64,000 nt of DNA from Chrysopilus asiliformis (Eukaryota; Arthropoda; Insecta; Diptera; Rhagionidae): positions 83,638,148 to 83,702,147 of the forward strand of contig OZ035960.1 in NCBI GenBank assembly GCA_964034945.1, written 5' to 3'. A model generated the notes under the pieces. The model was not told where the DNA came from, did no database searches, and was given only the letters and a program-made list of their open reading frames with translations. Positions 21,729 to 32,549 of this stretch are shown piece after piece (position 1 is the first letter of the stretch; every line of letters begins with the position of its first letter). Both the position numbers and the translations under genes were made by a program.

Positions 21729-24234
21729 AAAGGCCATAGAGGGATAAGGGAACAAAAAGTGCCCCCCCAGATAGAAGCTTGAAATTTTTTTTGTAAGTTG
21801 CCACCATTACAACAAATAATTTCCCAAAATTTCAGTCCAAAAAAACGAGCAGTTTTGGAGAAAAAAAATAAAATAGGATTTTTTTGAAAAAATTCTAGCT
21901 CCGTAACGGGTTAACCGATTTTGATGAAACTTGTCGCAATTTTTTCGTTGAAAGTCATAGTTTTAAAAAAAAAATCAGAGCAAAAAAATTAAGTGTGAGA
22001 AACCGTTAGGAAAAAATGTTTTTTGTTTTTAAAAAAATATAACGGTAACTTAACGGTTTTGCACCACTTTTATTTTTTTCTCAAATACTCCTTAATCCCT
22101 TACCTACAAAACAAAAAAAAATACAGGGCAATCGGAGAGGTACTTCATATTCAAAAAAACTAAAATGTGAAGGTAGTCACATTATCATATGTGAAAGATG
22201 AATCAATTTGCGAACTAAATAATCCAGGAAAATTAGGATTTAACCTCTTAAAAAATCTTAGTTAACTGGATTTTTGCACAGACCTTTATTTTGACATAAC
22301 AAACAACGTCCCCAAAGTCCATTCCAAAATTGCGCCGGCGTCGTGCGTTATTCAAGGTCAAAGGTCCCGAAAATCAGTTTTTTACGTTTATCTCACTTTG
22401 TACGGGTTATTCGTCTTTTTGAGGTTCAGATGAATTAATCACAATAAAATTCTCTACAAAAAAGGTTAAATACAATTTTCTTGTAGGACAAACAGTTTTC
22501 GAGATACAAGTCGTCAAACTATGCGTCGCACAAAGAAATTGCTATTATTCAAGGTCAAAAGTCAAAAAAATTGTAAATATCTCGCTTTGTATAGCCTGTA
22601 CGCATTTTTTGTGTTCAGAGGAATTACTCCTCCGAAAATTCTCTACAAAAAAGGTTAAATAAAATTTTTTTGTAGGGCGAATAGTTTTCGAGATAGAAGT
22701 TAAGAAACTGTGAACTGTATATTCGTTTCCCCACCGCCATTAAGGTAGAATGCAAGGCACGTTTTTTTAGATGATTTTCCCATTAGGCCTAATCCATATT
22801 TTTCCACCTTCATTCATTTGTTCTCAAAAATGTCCATCCCATTTAACAACAATGTCTTGCAGCCAGTTAGTACATTACTTCCACCAGCACCGAAAGAACT
22901 CCTGAATTCCGTTTTTTGCAACTGCACAAAAGGTTGTGGTTCCAATTGTGGATGCAGAAAAATTGGATTACCGTGCTTCATCGTTTGTAGCTTTTGTCGG
23001 GGTCAATCATGTTTAAATCCTGCTTCTTGTGATATCACTGAATTTAAACGATGTCGATGATTAACTCGATCTTATTGGTGCCTTAACATTAAATGTAAGT
23101 GAAAATGATACCTATATAAGAAAAAGAAAAAGCAGAACGAGAATAAATGAATGAAGGTGGAAAAATATGGATTAGGCCTAATGGGAAAATCATCTAAAAA
23201 AACGTGCCTTGCATTCTACCTTAATGGCGGTGGGAAAACGAATATACAGTTCACAGTTTCTTAACTTCTATCTCGAAAACTATTCGCCCTACAAAAAAAT
23301 TTTATTTAACCTTTTTTGTAGAGAATTTTCGGAGGAGTAATTCCTCTGAACACAAAAAATGCGTACAGGCTATACAAAGCGAGATATTTACAATTTTTTT
23401 GACTTTTGACCTTGAATAATAGCAATTTCTTTGTGCGACGCATAGTTTGACGACTTGTATCTCGAAAACTGTTTGTCCTACAAGAAAATTGTATTTAACC
23501 TTTTTTGTAGAGAATTTTATTGTGATTAATTCATCTGAACCTCAAAAAGACGAATAACCCGTACAAAGTGAGATAAACGTAAAAAACTGATTTTCGGGAC
23601 CTTTGACCTTGAATAACGCACGACGCCGGCGCAATTTTGGAATGGACTTTGGGGACGTTGTTTGTTATGTCAAAATAAAGGTCTGTGCAAAAATCCAGTT
23701 AACTAAGATTTTTTAAGAGGTTAAATCCTAATTTTCCTGGATTATTTAGTTCGCAAATTGATTCATCTTTCACATATGATAATGTGACTACCTTCACATT
23801 TTAGTTTTTTTGAATATGAAGTACCTCTCCGATTGCCCTGTATTTTTTTTTGTTTTGTAGGTAAGGGATTAAGGAGTATTTGAGAAAAAAATAAAAGTGG
23901 TGCAAAACCGTTAAGTTACCGTTATATTTTTTTAAAAACAAAAAACATTTTTTCCTAACGGCTTCTCACACTTAATTTTTTTGCTCTAATTTTTTTTTAA
24001 AACTATGACTTTCAACGAAAAAATTGCGACAAGTTTCATCAAAATCGGTTAATCCGTTACGGAGCTAGAATTTTTTCAAAAAAATCCTATTTTATTTTTT
24101 TTCTCCAAAACTGCTCGTTTTTTTGGACTGAAATTTTGGGAAATTATTTGTTGTAATGGTGGCAACTTACAAAAAAAATTTCAAGCTTCTATCTGGGGGG
24201 GCACTTTTTGTTCCCTTATCCCTCTATGGCCTTT
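21729..24234. mobile_element. 2.5-kb near-perfect palindromic element with coding loop
   Basis: Two ~1097-bp arms (21729-22825 and 23138-24234) are reverse complements with only scattered substitutions and no net length difference; a 312-bp spacer separates them. The outer ends read AAAGGCCATAGAGGGATAAG. Inside each arm are two tandem diverged ~190-bp units, each holding TTCAAGGTCAAA, CTACAAAAAAGGTTAAATA and AGTTTTCGAGATA. An old relic of the same arm lies at 2377-2620, so this is a mobile family rather than a one-off inversion. No target duplication was recognised. It may be a deletion derivative of a larger DNA transposon with ~1.1-kb terminal inverted repeats. Confidence 0.85.
22830..23060 (+). 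CDS. Small cysteine-rich (CXC-like) protein in the palindrome loop
   Basis: Starting from the ATG at 22830 the frame encodes 76 residues ending TGA at 23058. After STLLPPAPKELLNSV comes a cysteine array: C-x-C-x3-C-x3-C-x-C-x6-C-x3-C-x2-C-x4-C (FCNCTKGCGSNCGCRK, then GLPCFIVCSFCRGQSC). This is the spacing of the metal-binding CXC-type (tesmin/TSO1-like) motif. From memory, LLPPAP followed by this array is found at the C terminus of larger, poorly described insect proteins, so this is probably the last part of a transposon gene with the rest deleted. The frame is open a little upstream into the arm. The right arm starts with an AATAAA just downstream of the stop. Expression is unknown. Confidence 0.6.
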   Translation: MSIPFNNNVLQPVSTLLPPAPKELLNSVFCNCTKGCGSNCGCRKIGLPCFIVCSFCRGQSCLNPASCDITEFKRCR

Positions 24235-24239
24235 AAACC

Positions 24240-24360
24240 TGAGTTCTGGGGCGTCATTTTTTTGGGACGGAACTTTAGGCGACATTTTAACACATGTGGA
24301 AATTCAAATTCGGACTTCACAAAGGAGAATACATTCAAATACGCTTCTCTGGCAAAATGT
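24240..24360 (+). repeat. Low-copy repeat shared with 55640-55760
   Basis: Both copies share (G)GCG(T)..TTTTAGG(T/C)(C/G)ACATTTT, TTTGGAA/GTGGAAATTC, CCTCACAAA/CTTCACAAA, CACTTCTCTG/CGCTTCTCTG and GTCAATTT. The order is conserved but substitutions are many. Not assigned to a class; no intact reading frame in common. Confidence 0.45.
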
Positions 24361-24369
24361 TTAGGTCAA

Positions 24370-24460
24370 TTTAAAAGTGTATTTTATTTATTTTATTTAT
24401 TTATTTATTTATTGAACCTTACGAAGGCATAATGCCTTATGTGGTTACATTAGAATTTCA
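24370..24460 (-). mobile_element. Possible LINE 3' tail
   Basis: On the minus strand, CATAAGGCATTATGCCTTCG is followed by a hairpin-like stretch, then TTCAATAAATAAATAAATAA, a (TAAA)n tail. Many insect LINEs end with a short palindrome and such a tail. No coding part is visible. Confidence 0.4.
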
Positions 24461-27400
24461 CTTACTGACTAAATAACAATTTTATATAGAAAGAAAAAAA
24501 AAATTAATTAACCATATTTCATAATAATACATTTCAAATTCCGTTTTAATTAATCTAACAATCATAACATTAATATTCTTGGCCATAAGAGTGCAATTCA
24601 AAATTCATAAAACAAAAAAGCAAGAATAATCATAACAATATAATTCATATTAATTCAATTTACTTAATAAAAATAATTAACTAAAAATAATTCAATCACC
24701 TCGGTATTTGACCTCGGCATCAATTTTTTTTGTTTGTTTCGTAATTTTTGTTGTATACGGAAGAACTAAAATACCCTTTTTATCTTCACAATTAAAAATG
24801 TTGAGGGATGCAATTAAAAATGTTGGAAATGTTTAGAATAGTATGTAAAGTTCTTAGTATGTAAAGTTCAAGTATGAAATGTGTGATCGCAAAATTACAA
24901 AATATTTTCTGTGTTTTTTTGAAATTAGAGAAAAATAATGGAAAAATAAATTTTTGTTGTGAAGTCACAAAACTTATGTGTAAAATTCAGTGCTTCATTG
25001 TAATTTTACAACCCTGATAATACTTAAGTTGAAGAAGTAGAAGGGATCCAAAGTAATATGAATTATTCAACATTTTCTTCATTGTTTCGTTGATTTGATT
25101 TTATTTTGGTTTTCAACTTTTAGAAAATAATAAAGTACGCGGTTTTATTTTGGAAAGAGATGTATAGAGTGACAGCTCGTCTTACCGTCGACAATTCCCT
25201 TAAACTGATAGATCTACGGCTTAATGCAATATTAAAACTGTTCTGATAACAACGACAGTGTTCTGGTAAATTCGATTTTATTGCAAAAGTTGTTCGTTTT
25301 CAATGACTGCCAAACACAAACTAAATGACGCAGCTGACTGAAAACATGACAAAAATCATTTGACCGATAGTGTTTACGAAAAACAACATTGGTGGCGCTA
25401 TTTTTTGGCCTAAGTCGATTACTTTTCGGCCCACCCTCATATAATAGTGTTTAATTAAAACAACATGCCGTTTACATCAAGTTTTCTAAAGGCATGAATG
25501 TATTGAAATTTCAAGTCCGGTATTTATTAAGGGTATATTTGTAATCTGAATCGATTAAATTTGCAAAATAGGAAATGCTCCTTGTAGGGATATTTCTTTG
25601 GTTTTTCAATGACCTGTAAAACCCAAATTGCCTTTGGATGAAGTATTTGGGACCGAGCTTAATTGATTTACTGATAACTAAGTTAGTAAATTGTATTCGC
25701 AAGACTACGAGATTTGGTTTTGGGATTGCAATTTGTTAGTTGTAATGGAGATTTCATCGTATTTGACACCCACTTACAAATTAGAGATAAGATCCCTAAA
25801 CGTTTGTATTTTTAAATAGAAATTTAGACAAGGATGTTAAGCTCTTTTGTGAATATTGCCATTATTGTTTGTTTAAATATCAGCTTTAGTTTTCTTGTAC
25901 GCATAAGGAAGACTGGTGCTGGCAAATTTTTAGGACATGTTGCTATATACCTTTTTCAGTTGGTTTCATTTACCAAACTATATTTAATTACTGCTGGTTC
26001 CGCGATCCTTATTGAATCTTGGTTTATCGGATAAATTTTCTTTAAAGAAATCTATCTAGAGCTACCATTTCCCCAATGGCGGATTCCCGCGGAGGCGTAA
26101 AACGCGTGCACCTGAATTGAGAAAAATATTAGAAACAGACACAAAGCAACAGTTTGTGACGTAATAACTTTAGAATGGGATTCGTAGAGGCTAGTTTCGC
26201 ACTAAATCCCCACTGTTTGGCCAAACTCGAATTTAAATTATTCAATCTAGTGTAAAAGGTTCAAGTTATTTTGATTAAAAACCTGTATTATAAAAGTATT
26301 TTATATCCTAAAATCATTTGTATTTTTGATAGTGTTACATAAATGAAATATGCACACATTTTGAAAGAAAAATGAATTTTTAGGTGAGTAACCCTGGCGA
26401 CTTCCACGAAAAAAGTCGACACTGAATTGATGTTTTTCGAAAGCGTATACTATAATAAATGCTTATATCTAGTAATTAAGACTAATATAAGAAGATCTCA
26501 TGCGGCAAAAACACTTTAATTAGTATCGTATTCAAGATGTGTATTTTAAGACTTTTAGCTCTAGTATCAGAAATCCAATACTATAGATATTTCGGAACGG
26601 TTTCTCAGATATTACCTCATCATAGGTAATGAAAATGTTTTACCATTAATTGACCTAAATTTGAAGTGGCTCGTAGTAGAAAATCCCTTAGGGTTTTTTG
26701 TATTTCGAATGTGTTAAAATCGCTTCCAGTGTTTTCAGTACGCAGAAAGTTTCTGAATTGTACTTAAGTGCATTATTGCTTAGACCGAGAAAAATGTGGA
26801 GAAAATCTAAATCCATTTATTAACCACATGCCACTCATCTAAAGTACTTTTTGAGATTATCTAGACGTTCAGATAGAATAATTGCTATAGATACCAGGTT
26901 ATAATCATAGAAACGTTTGCTAGTGACTACATTGATGATCCAAATTTCGTTATTCCTAAGCCATTCTTATAAATGAAGAAGTTCTGCTAGTACTTGATTT
27001 ATATTTCAAGAAAACAAATCCTACAAGATGGGTCGGCACGTGACTTGAAACGTAAGCAAGAACATAAAACAATGTTTGTCAGAAAAAAAAAATTTCAATC
27101 AGAACTAATAGTAAGAACTGCTACTGACATTTAATCGAATTTTAGACTATTGCCAATGGCACAGATAGAACCAAAGGACAACAGTGTATTGAATACTTTG
27201 AAATATAAAAATTTCACCCCTTCTATATAATAAATAAGATAGTAATATGTGTCTGTGTGTTTATTTCAAAGGCGATGCGTTAAATCGAAAAAAATATAAA
27301 AAAAAGTATTTACAACAATGTTGTATTTTATCACAAAATCTAACTAATTAGAGTAAAAAACGTCATCATGTTAGAAAATACTGAATTAAATAGAAATAAA

Positions 27401-27644
27401 TTTAATACGTTCCTAAGGATTCAGTTATAGGTACACAAGAACGGTACACAGAGACAAATAATTAGGCGAAAACATCCGAAATCATCGTATAGTTTAACCG
27501 ATTTCTTGATAAGGAAAACAACAGCTAAGAAATTTGTTACCCAAGAGTCTTGGTAAAGTCAAATTTCGGCAGAAAATCAATTTGGTTAAATTTTTTTCTT
27601 TTTTATCGAATTCAAAGATGTTTCTTTCATGAAATGCATATAAT
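24461..27644. other. Long AT-rich stretch without recognised genes
   Basis: Apart from a piece of repeat K near 24735-24785 (GTTGTATACGGAAGAACTAA, also at 40910 and around 56390-58210), I see no element ends, tandem arrays or splice-linked coding exons. The frame at 25834-26034 is hydrophobic but unconvincing. The region could hold tincar 5' introns. Confidence 0.4.
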
Positions 27645-28325
27645 TATTAATTATATATTGTATATACATATATAAAATCAGTCAGTCAGATTGATTGACT
27701 CATTAACGCCTAGCCCAAACCTTGAAATGTCCACAGTAAGACCCATTCATCACGTAGGCGCTCACTAACGCCCGTCGCACACTTGAGCTAAGCGAGCTCA
27801 ACTACGTGAGCTAAGTTTCTCGCTGAAATTAAAATCCTTAGCATTTGCATTGGTGACGGCACACTTTAGCGAAACTATGAAACTACGTCGCCTAGTGACG
27901 GGCGACACAGACTAAGCTCGCTCGCGTAGTTCAGACCTCAACTACGCGAACGACTTCGCTGGCATCGCTGACACTCACATATACATACTTTCGGCGATAT
28001 ACAGTGTAGAATCGGTGTTTGAAAAAGTGTAGTTTTTTGTGGTTATAAATGTGTAAGTGCCAATTACATACAACATTTATTTAAATATCGCCGCGTAGTT
28101 TAGCTCAAGTGTGCAACGATAGAGCTAACCCAGCTAAGCTGTGTAACTATAGCTAGCCCCGCTCACATAGCTTAGCTGAAGTGTACGGCGGGCGTAAGGC
28201 GGTGTTTTTCGACATTTTACAGCTCAGGGGGACAAACTGGGGGTAAAGAGGGTTTGGGTGTTTTAAAACCTTGATTTTCGCTATGAATCCTGCTCATAGA
28301 AGGCTGAAAAGTGCCATTCGGAGGT
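27645..28325 (+). mobile_element. Helitron family H1 copy, 3'-truncated, interrupted by a Harbinger MITE
   Basis: The left part has ATATATAAAATCAGTCAGTCAG, CAACGCC/TAACGCCTAGCCCAAACC and GTAGGCGCTCACTAA. After the MITE it resumes TAAGGCGG, then GGGGGTAAAGAGGGTTTGGG, ATGAATCCTGCTCATAG and GAGGTTT. The copy at 47181-47694 runs in the same order without interruption. Confidence 0.72.
27769..28194. mobile_element. PIF/Harbinger-like MITE, family D
   Basis: Ends CGCCCGTCGCACACTTGAGC and GTGTACGGCGGGCG are inverted, and TAA is duplicated on both sides (27766-27768 and 28195-28197), the usual TWA target of PIF/Harbinger. The uninterrupted site CGCTCACTAAGGCGG exists at 47303-47320 and, inverted, at 15770-15795. 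426 bp, rich in GAGCTAAG/CTACGCG words, non-coding. Confidence 0.88.
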
Positions 28326-28329
28326 TTAA

Positions 28330-29095
28330 TCAAGGGTGTTAGGGATGACAAAAGATTTTGATTTCCGCAGGTCCATCTGTCTGTCTATCTCTCTGTCCGT
28401 TAACACCATCACTTTCGAAAAGATTGAGCTAGAAACTTCAAATTTTGTATAGTTACGTTTCTCGTAAATGGCTAGGCCAAGTTCTTGAACGGGCAAAATT
28501 GAATGATCCTTTTCCCCGTCCCTCATACAAACGAAACAGTTTTTTATAATAACTTGAAAAATTGATAAAGGTAAAATGTGTTTAGAATATCATTTTCCAT
28601 AGCTCATCGATAACTTGAAAAATTGATAAAGGTAAAATGTGTTTAGAATATCATTTTCCATAGCTCATCCATACATCAAAATCCAATTGCAACACTGCTT
28701 CCCGCCTCTCCAATACACATGCAATACTTCTTTCCCGTTTTCTTGAAAACTGTACATCTTATGGAAAAATTTATAAAGATGAAATCTGTTTAGAATATGA
28801 TTTTGCATAACTTATCTATACATCACAATCCAGTTGGACGGCTTTTTCCCTTCCCCCATAGAAATTGAATACTTTTTATCTATTTTCTCGAAAACGGTGA
28901 GTCGTATTGAAAAATTTATGAAGGTAAAATCTATTTAGAATATGATTTTACGTAATCGCACTTATATCCAATCGGCCCACTCTTTACCTTCTCTCCTATA
29001 CAAATTAATTTTTTAAAATAAACATTTTGTCTATCATCATACAGAGTATTTGATGATTGGGCCCTGGCAATTGAAGCTTTTCTTTGGTTTTTTAT
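28330..29095 (+). mobile_element. DINE-1-like repeat, family B, 5'-truncated
   Basis: Begins in GTGTTAGGGATGACAAAAGA and runs through CTGTCTATCTCTCTGTCCG, several CGAAAAC...AAATTTATGAAG blocks (one ~65-bp block duplicated in tandem near 28550-28680) and ends GATTGGGCCCTGGCAATTG then AAGCTTTT. Confidence 0.7.
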
Positions 29096-29103
29096 AGAAT
29101 TCT

Positions 29104-29345
29104 TGATTCTTTATTGAATCGGGGCAATTATGTGTGAAAGATAATATCGCTCAAATGTTCGCCAAGGCTTCTGCGGCACACCTCCACTCGATGGTCAAAA
29201 TTTTTGATGACATCTCTCATAATTGCTCCTCGATCCCACGAATATGTCTTATTATCTCATCCTTCAGCTGTTGAATTATTGTTGGCTTATTGGCATAGAC
29301 CTTACTCTTGAATTCCAAAGGAAGAAGGCCAAGGGCGTCAAATCA
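29104..29345 (-). pseudogene. C-terminal scrap of a Tc1/mariner transposase
   Basis: Minus-strand reading starts RSCDLTPLAFF, which contains the third catalytic Asp, then after frameshifts gives KVYANKPTIIQQLKDEIIRH, RGIEEQ, MRDVIKNFDHRVEVCRRS and LGEHLSDII, the C-terminal tail of the mariner group whose N-terminal part lies at 1580-2195. The upstream break at 29345 is abrupt. Pieces come from three frames, so the copy is dead. Confidence 0.85.
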
Positions 29346-29633
29346 CACGATCTTAAACAATAAAATTTTCTACGTCTTTATCGTTTACTAGAACTCCGTA
29401 TCTCAAGCCGTTAACGAGGTATACCGTCAGTTTTTTCGATTATCTCGAAAAATAGCGGATTTTTGGTGGTTTAATATTAAGATGAATTGAACAGAAAAAT
29501 GTTTGCCATAATTTTGTCTTTCACTGTTATTCGCTATCTTTTACCGTTATCGAGATATTATCATTAAAACTTAAAAAATATATTTTTGTGAATTGAATTA
29601 CTTGTTAACTAACGGTTTTTTGAAAATATAACA
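29346..29633. other. No gene identified
   Basis: Contains GAACTCCGTATCTCAAGCCG and ATTATCTCGAAAA words similar in style to the palindrome arms, but not alignable enough to assign. Confidence 0.3.
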
Positions 29634-30120
29634 AAAGCTTTAATTGCCAATTTGGCAATTATTAAAAACTCGTATGGTGATATGGCATTGTTCGAAGTTT
29701 AAGTGAACGGCGAACAGTTGTATCAAAATTCCACTTTGAAGTCAAACTTTTCAATAAAATTTATTCCAATCGGATTTTGATGTATGGGAGTTTTACGTAG
29801 AATCATATCCTAAATAACTTTTGTTCTTGCAACTTAGCCTTGCATTTTACGAAAAACGAATCTGCATAAAATTTCAAGTCGCTAGCTCAATCCGTGCGCC
29901 CGCAATCCGCGCCACAGACGGACAGACAGACGGACAGACGGACAGACGGACAGACGGACAGACGGACAGACGGACAGACGGACGGACATGCAAAATTCAA
30001 TTTTTTTATCATTCTAAACACACTGGTGTCATTCATTTTTGTGTGTGATGACGAGATCTTGGCGTTACAAATGGTAAGGCAAATTTAATATACCCTTTGG
30101 TTTCACCATACGGGTATAAA
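29634..30120 (-). mobile_element. DINE-1-like repeat, family A
   Basis: Inverted copy of the family at 4649. The 3' hairpin TTGCCAATTTGGCAA leads, then CTCGTATGGTGATATGG, GTATCAAAATTCCACTTTG, the expanded GACAGACG tract, TTTGTGTGTGATGACGAG, and the 5' hairpin ends CCATACGGGTATAAAAA. Confidence 0.78.
29918..29988. repeat. 8-bp microsatellite (GACAGACG)n
   Basis: About eight copies of GGACAGAC inside the DINE-like element. The same tract is only two or three units long in other copies, so it expanded here. Open frames through it (repeated TDRRTDGQ) are artefacts. Confidence 0.9.
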
Positions 30121-30665
30121 AACATATTTAAACCCACAATAAACTCGCTTATCTTTTTTGAATTATCGATATATATCTCATCGGATCATTAAAAAATATA
30201 GCTTTTGTATATGAAAGTCATGTGCTGTTCACATCAGATTTTTTTGTTACTACGCTTACATTGAATAACATAGTTCCTAGTGATACAGTGTTGTTGTTCA
30301 AACTGCATTAAAAGGCTTTCTAGCTTTCTTGAAAATATTTTCGAACTTTTTTATTATAATTCTTCCTTTTGACATAATAATATATTTATCCATTAACATA
30401 AAGTCAGACCATTCTCTACGTTTTACGATTCTGCTCACGATTTCTTCCAGAGTATTTGAATTTTTATCAACAGAAAATAAGAAAAATAACATCTCAAAAT
30501 GGAAAAATTCAGGAAAAGGGATTTCATTTGTGATGCTTTCTATTTATTTTTGCTGTTTTCTAAAAACTGGAATTTCGTTTTATTTGCAAAGTTGTCTTTA
30601 TTATCTCTAGCAATTTTCAACCTACATGTTTGTTAGACAAAATGACGTGTGCGGGTTTACTGACT
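30121..30665. other. No gene identified
   Basis: AT-rich. Overlapping open frames on both strands at 30298-30610 have no domain. Confidence 0.35.
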
Positions 30666-30669
30666 GTGG

Positions 30670-30960
30670 TTTTATTATACTCTATATGATATATAATATA
30701 GGAGTATCTTAAATTTAGTATGCAGCATGTCCGTCCGTCTGTCTGTTCGTCTGTCTGTCCGTCCGTCCGCTTGCCCCTGAACACTATAACTTTCAAAAGG
30801 ATTGATCCAGAGATTCGAAATTTTGTATAGTTACGTTTCTCGTACATGGCTAGGTTAAGTTCTTAAACAGGCAATTTTGGACCATTCCTTCCCCCTCAAA
30901 CCAAACAGTTTTTTATAATTTTCTCGAAAACGATGAGTCATATTGAAAAATTCACGCGTT
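30670..30960 (+). mobile_element. DINE-1-like repeat, family B, 3'-truncated
   Basis: TATACTCTATATGATATATA, a TTAAATTTAGTATGCAGC stretch, a (GTCC/GTCT) tract and CAAAAGGATTGATCCAGAGA, cut off after CGAAAACGATGAGTC. Confidence 0.65.
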
Positions 30961-31329
30961 CTTGTAATATACACTTGTATTCACCGATGCACAAAAGATT
31001 GAATACCCTTACTATTATTTTTTTGTGTTTTTTTCTATTTTTTTACGAAATATTAATTTAGTTTCACAAATAATCTATTCTGTAATAGTGAGTCCGAAGC
31101 TTTATTTTTCCTCTGGAGTACTCTTTCGCGGGAAAATTATTTTATTTATTTATTTTATTTTTATTAAACACTTCAGTAGCTTACAATTCATTGAGGAACC
31201 ACAGAAGCTAAGTTTAAATTTGAGTAAACTTCAAAAAATTAAAAATTTAGCAAATATATTTTAAATTAACAAAATAAAAGTAAATATATTTAAAAATTTA
31301 AGGATTGAAAAATAATAATAAAATAAAGT

Positions 31330-31465
31330 TTTGTTAAATATGGCTGTCGTCCTACTTCATCCATGTAAGGACAAGGGAAGGTCCTGTAAGGATACCGTGA
31401 TTATCTTTTCCTCAAATTTTCCGCAAAAAAACCTCATATGGGGGTTGCAGTCGCTGAATCCGATT
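31330..31465 (+). repeat. Family C fragment
   Basis: Contains GGAAGGTCCTGTAAGGATA, TTTTCCTCAAATTTTCCG and TCGCTGAATCCGATTCTG. It is preceded at 31136-31170 by a (TTTA)n stretch that could be a LINE tail. Confidence 0.55.
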
Positions 31466-31564
31466 CTGAAAAAAAGAAGTGTGGAAATATAATTGTTGAT
31501 CGTCAATCATTAGTTTATCTACACGGCATTAGATTGTCGAAAAAATAATGAAAAACACTTTTAA

Positions 31565-31782
31565 CACGTTCGTGACATCGTGTACCACTGGTGGTACATA
31601 TACAGTTTTTTAAAACCGCGCGAGTAAATAGTGCGGTAGTTTTTTTGTGGAAGTAATATAAAGACACGCACCGTGTACCACCGATGGCGCACAACCGCCA
31701 GAAAACAAATCGCTAGTGTACCACCCGTGGTACACGATGTCCAAATGTAAAAAAAGTTGAAAAAGCAAATGTCACGAACGTG
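31565..31782. mobile_element. TTAA-flanked MITE (piggyBac-like)
   Basis: TTAA at 31561-31564 and 31783-31786; perfect 12-bp inverted ends CACGTTCGTGAC. Inside, GTGTACCAC/GTGGTACAC repeats four times in both senses, giving strong secondary structure. 218 bp, non-coding. Confidence 0.85.
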
Positions 31783-32044
31783 TTAAACGTTAATACTCAA
31801 CCATTGACGGTGGATAGAACGTGTACACACGTTAATCACAGATTTTGTTGACGGTTAATGTGTTTTCTAGGCCTTCTTCATATACATATATAATATATGT
31901 AATTTTGTGATTATATAACTCGACTTACGACAATTGTCTCCTATTAATGTCGTAACTAGACTTACCACATATAAGTTGAAAATTGCCATGAAATTTAAAA
32001 CATTGTTTAGTAAATTTAATAATATCCACTTGGTAAATTTCCTC

Positions 32045-32330
32045 CAAATTGTTTCCCTCTCTCTCTCGTGAGCTGTAGTAGTTTTAAGCAGCCGTGCGCG
32101 GATTTCTACATTTAGGTTGTTGTCGGCTGCTATTTTTGACCCTAGGTAGATGAAGCTTCGTGCAACTTCAAAATTGTGATTTCATACCCGTATACTTTGA
32201 CCAATATCCGATGGTTGATTTGACGCTGACGATGGTACGATATATTCGTTTTGCTTTCGTTTATGTACAGCCCCAGATTGTGTCCTGCCCGTTCAATCTG
32301 ATTGAAAGCCAAATTGTTTTTGGAGCTTTA
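32045..32330 (-). pseudogene. Non-LTR reverse transcriptase fragment
   Basis: Minus-strand translation gives AFNQIERAGHNLGLYINESK, then a YEIT region and FIYLGSKIAADNNLNVEI followed by RARLLKTTTAHE, in two frames. This is the end of the palm and thumb of LINE reverse transcriptases, where GL.IN..KT and F.YLGS.....N...EI are conserved. Short, frameshifted and without the YxDD motif, so inactive. It is unrelated to the 3' fragment at 11812. Confidence 0.78.
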
Positions 32331-32549
32331 ATTTATTTGACTTTATAGAATAAAACCTTCAAACCCAATATTTTTCATGTTATGTGAAAAAATAATTAAA
32401 ATCGATTTTTTTTTAAGTCCTGCACGGAGGCGTCGATATATATTACCAAATGTTACTGGGAGCCCAGTTACGATGAAGTACAGTGAATTTTACTACGTTG
32501 AAGTACACCTACGATGGAGTATAGTAAATTTTACAGTTGTCTCCCAGTA

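Noticed and set aside
21729..24234. Assembly artefact as explanation of the palindrome
   Set aside because: Not fully excluded, but scattered substitutions between the arms and an independent relic at 2377 argue against simple duplication of one read. Long reads would settle it.
29821..30088. Two frames with TDRRTDGQ repeats
   Set aside because: Produced by the 8-bp microsatellite in a DINE-like element.
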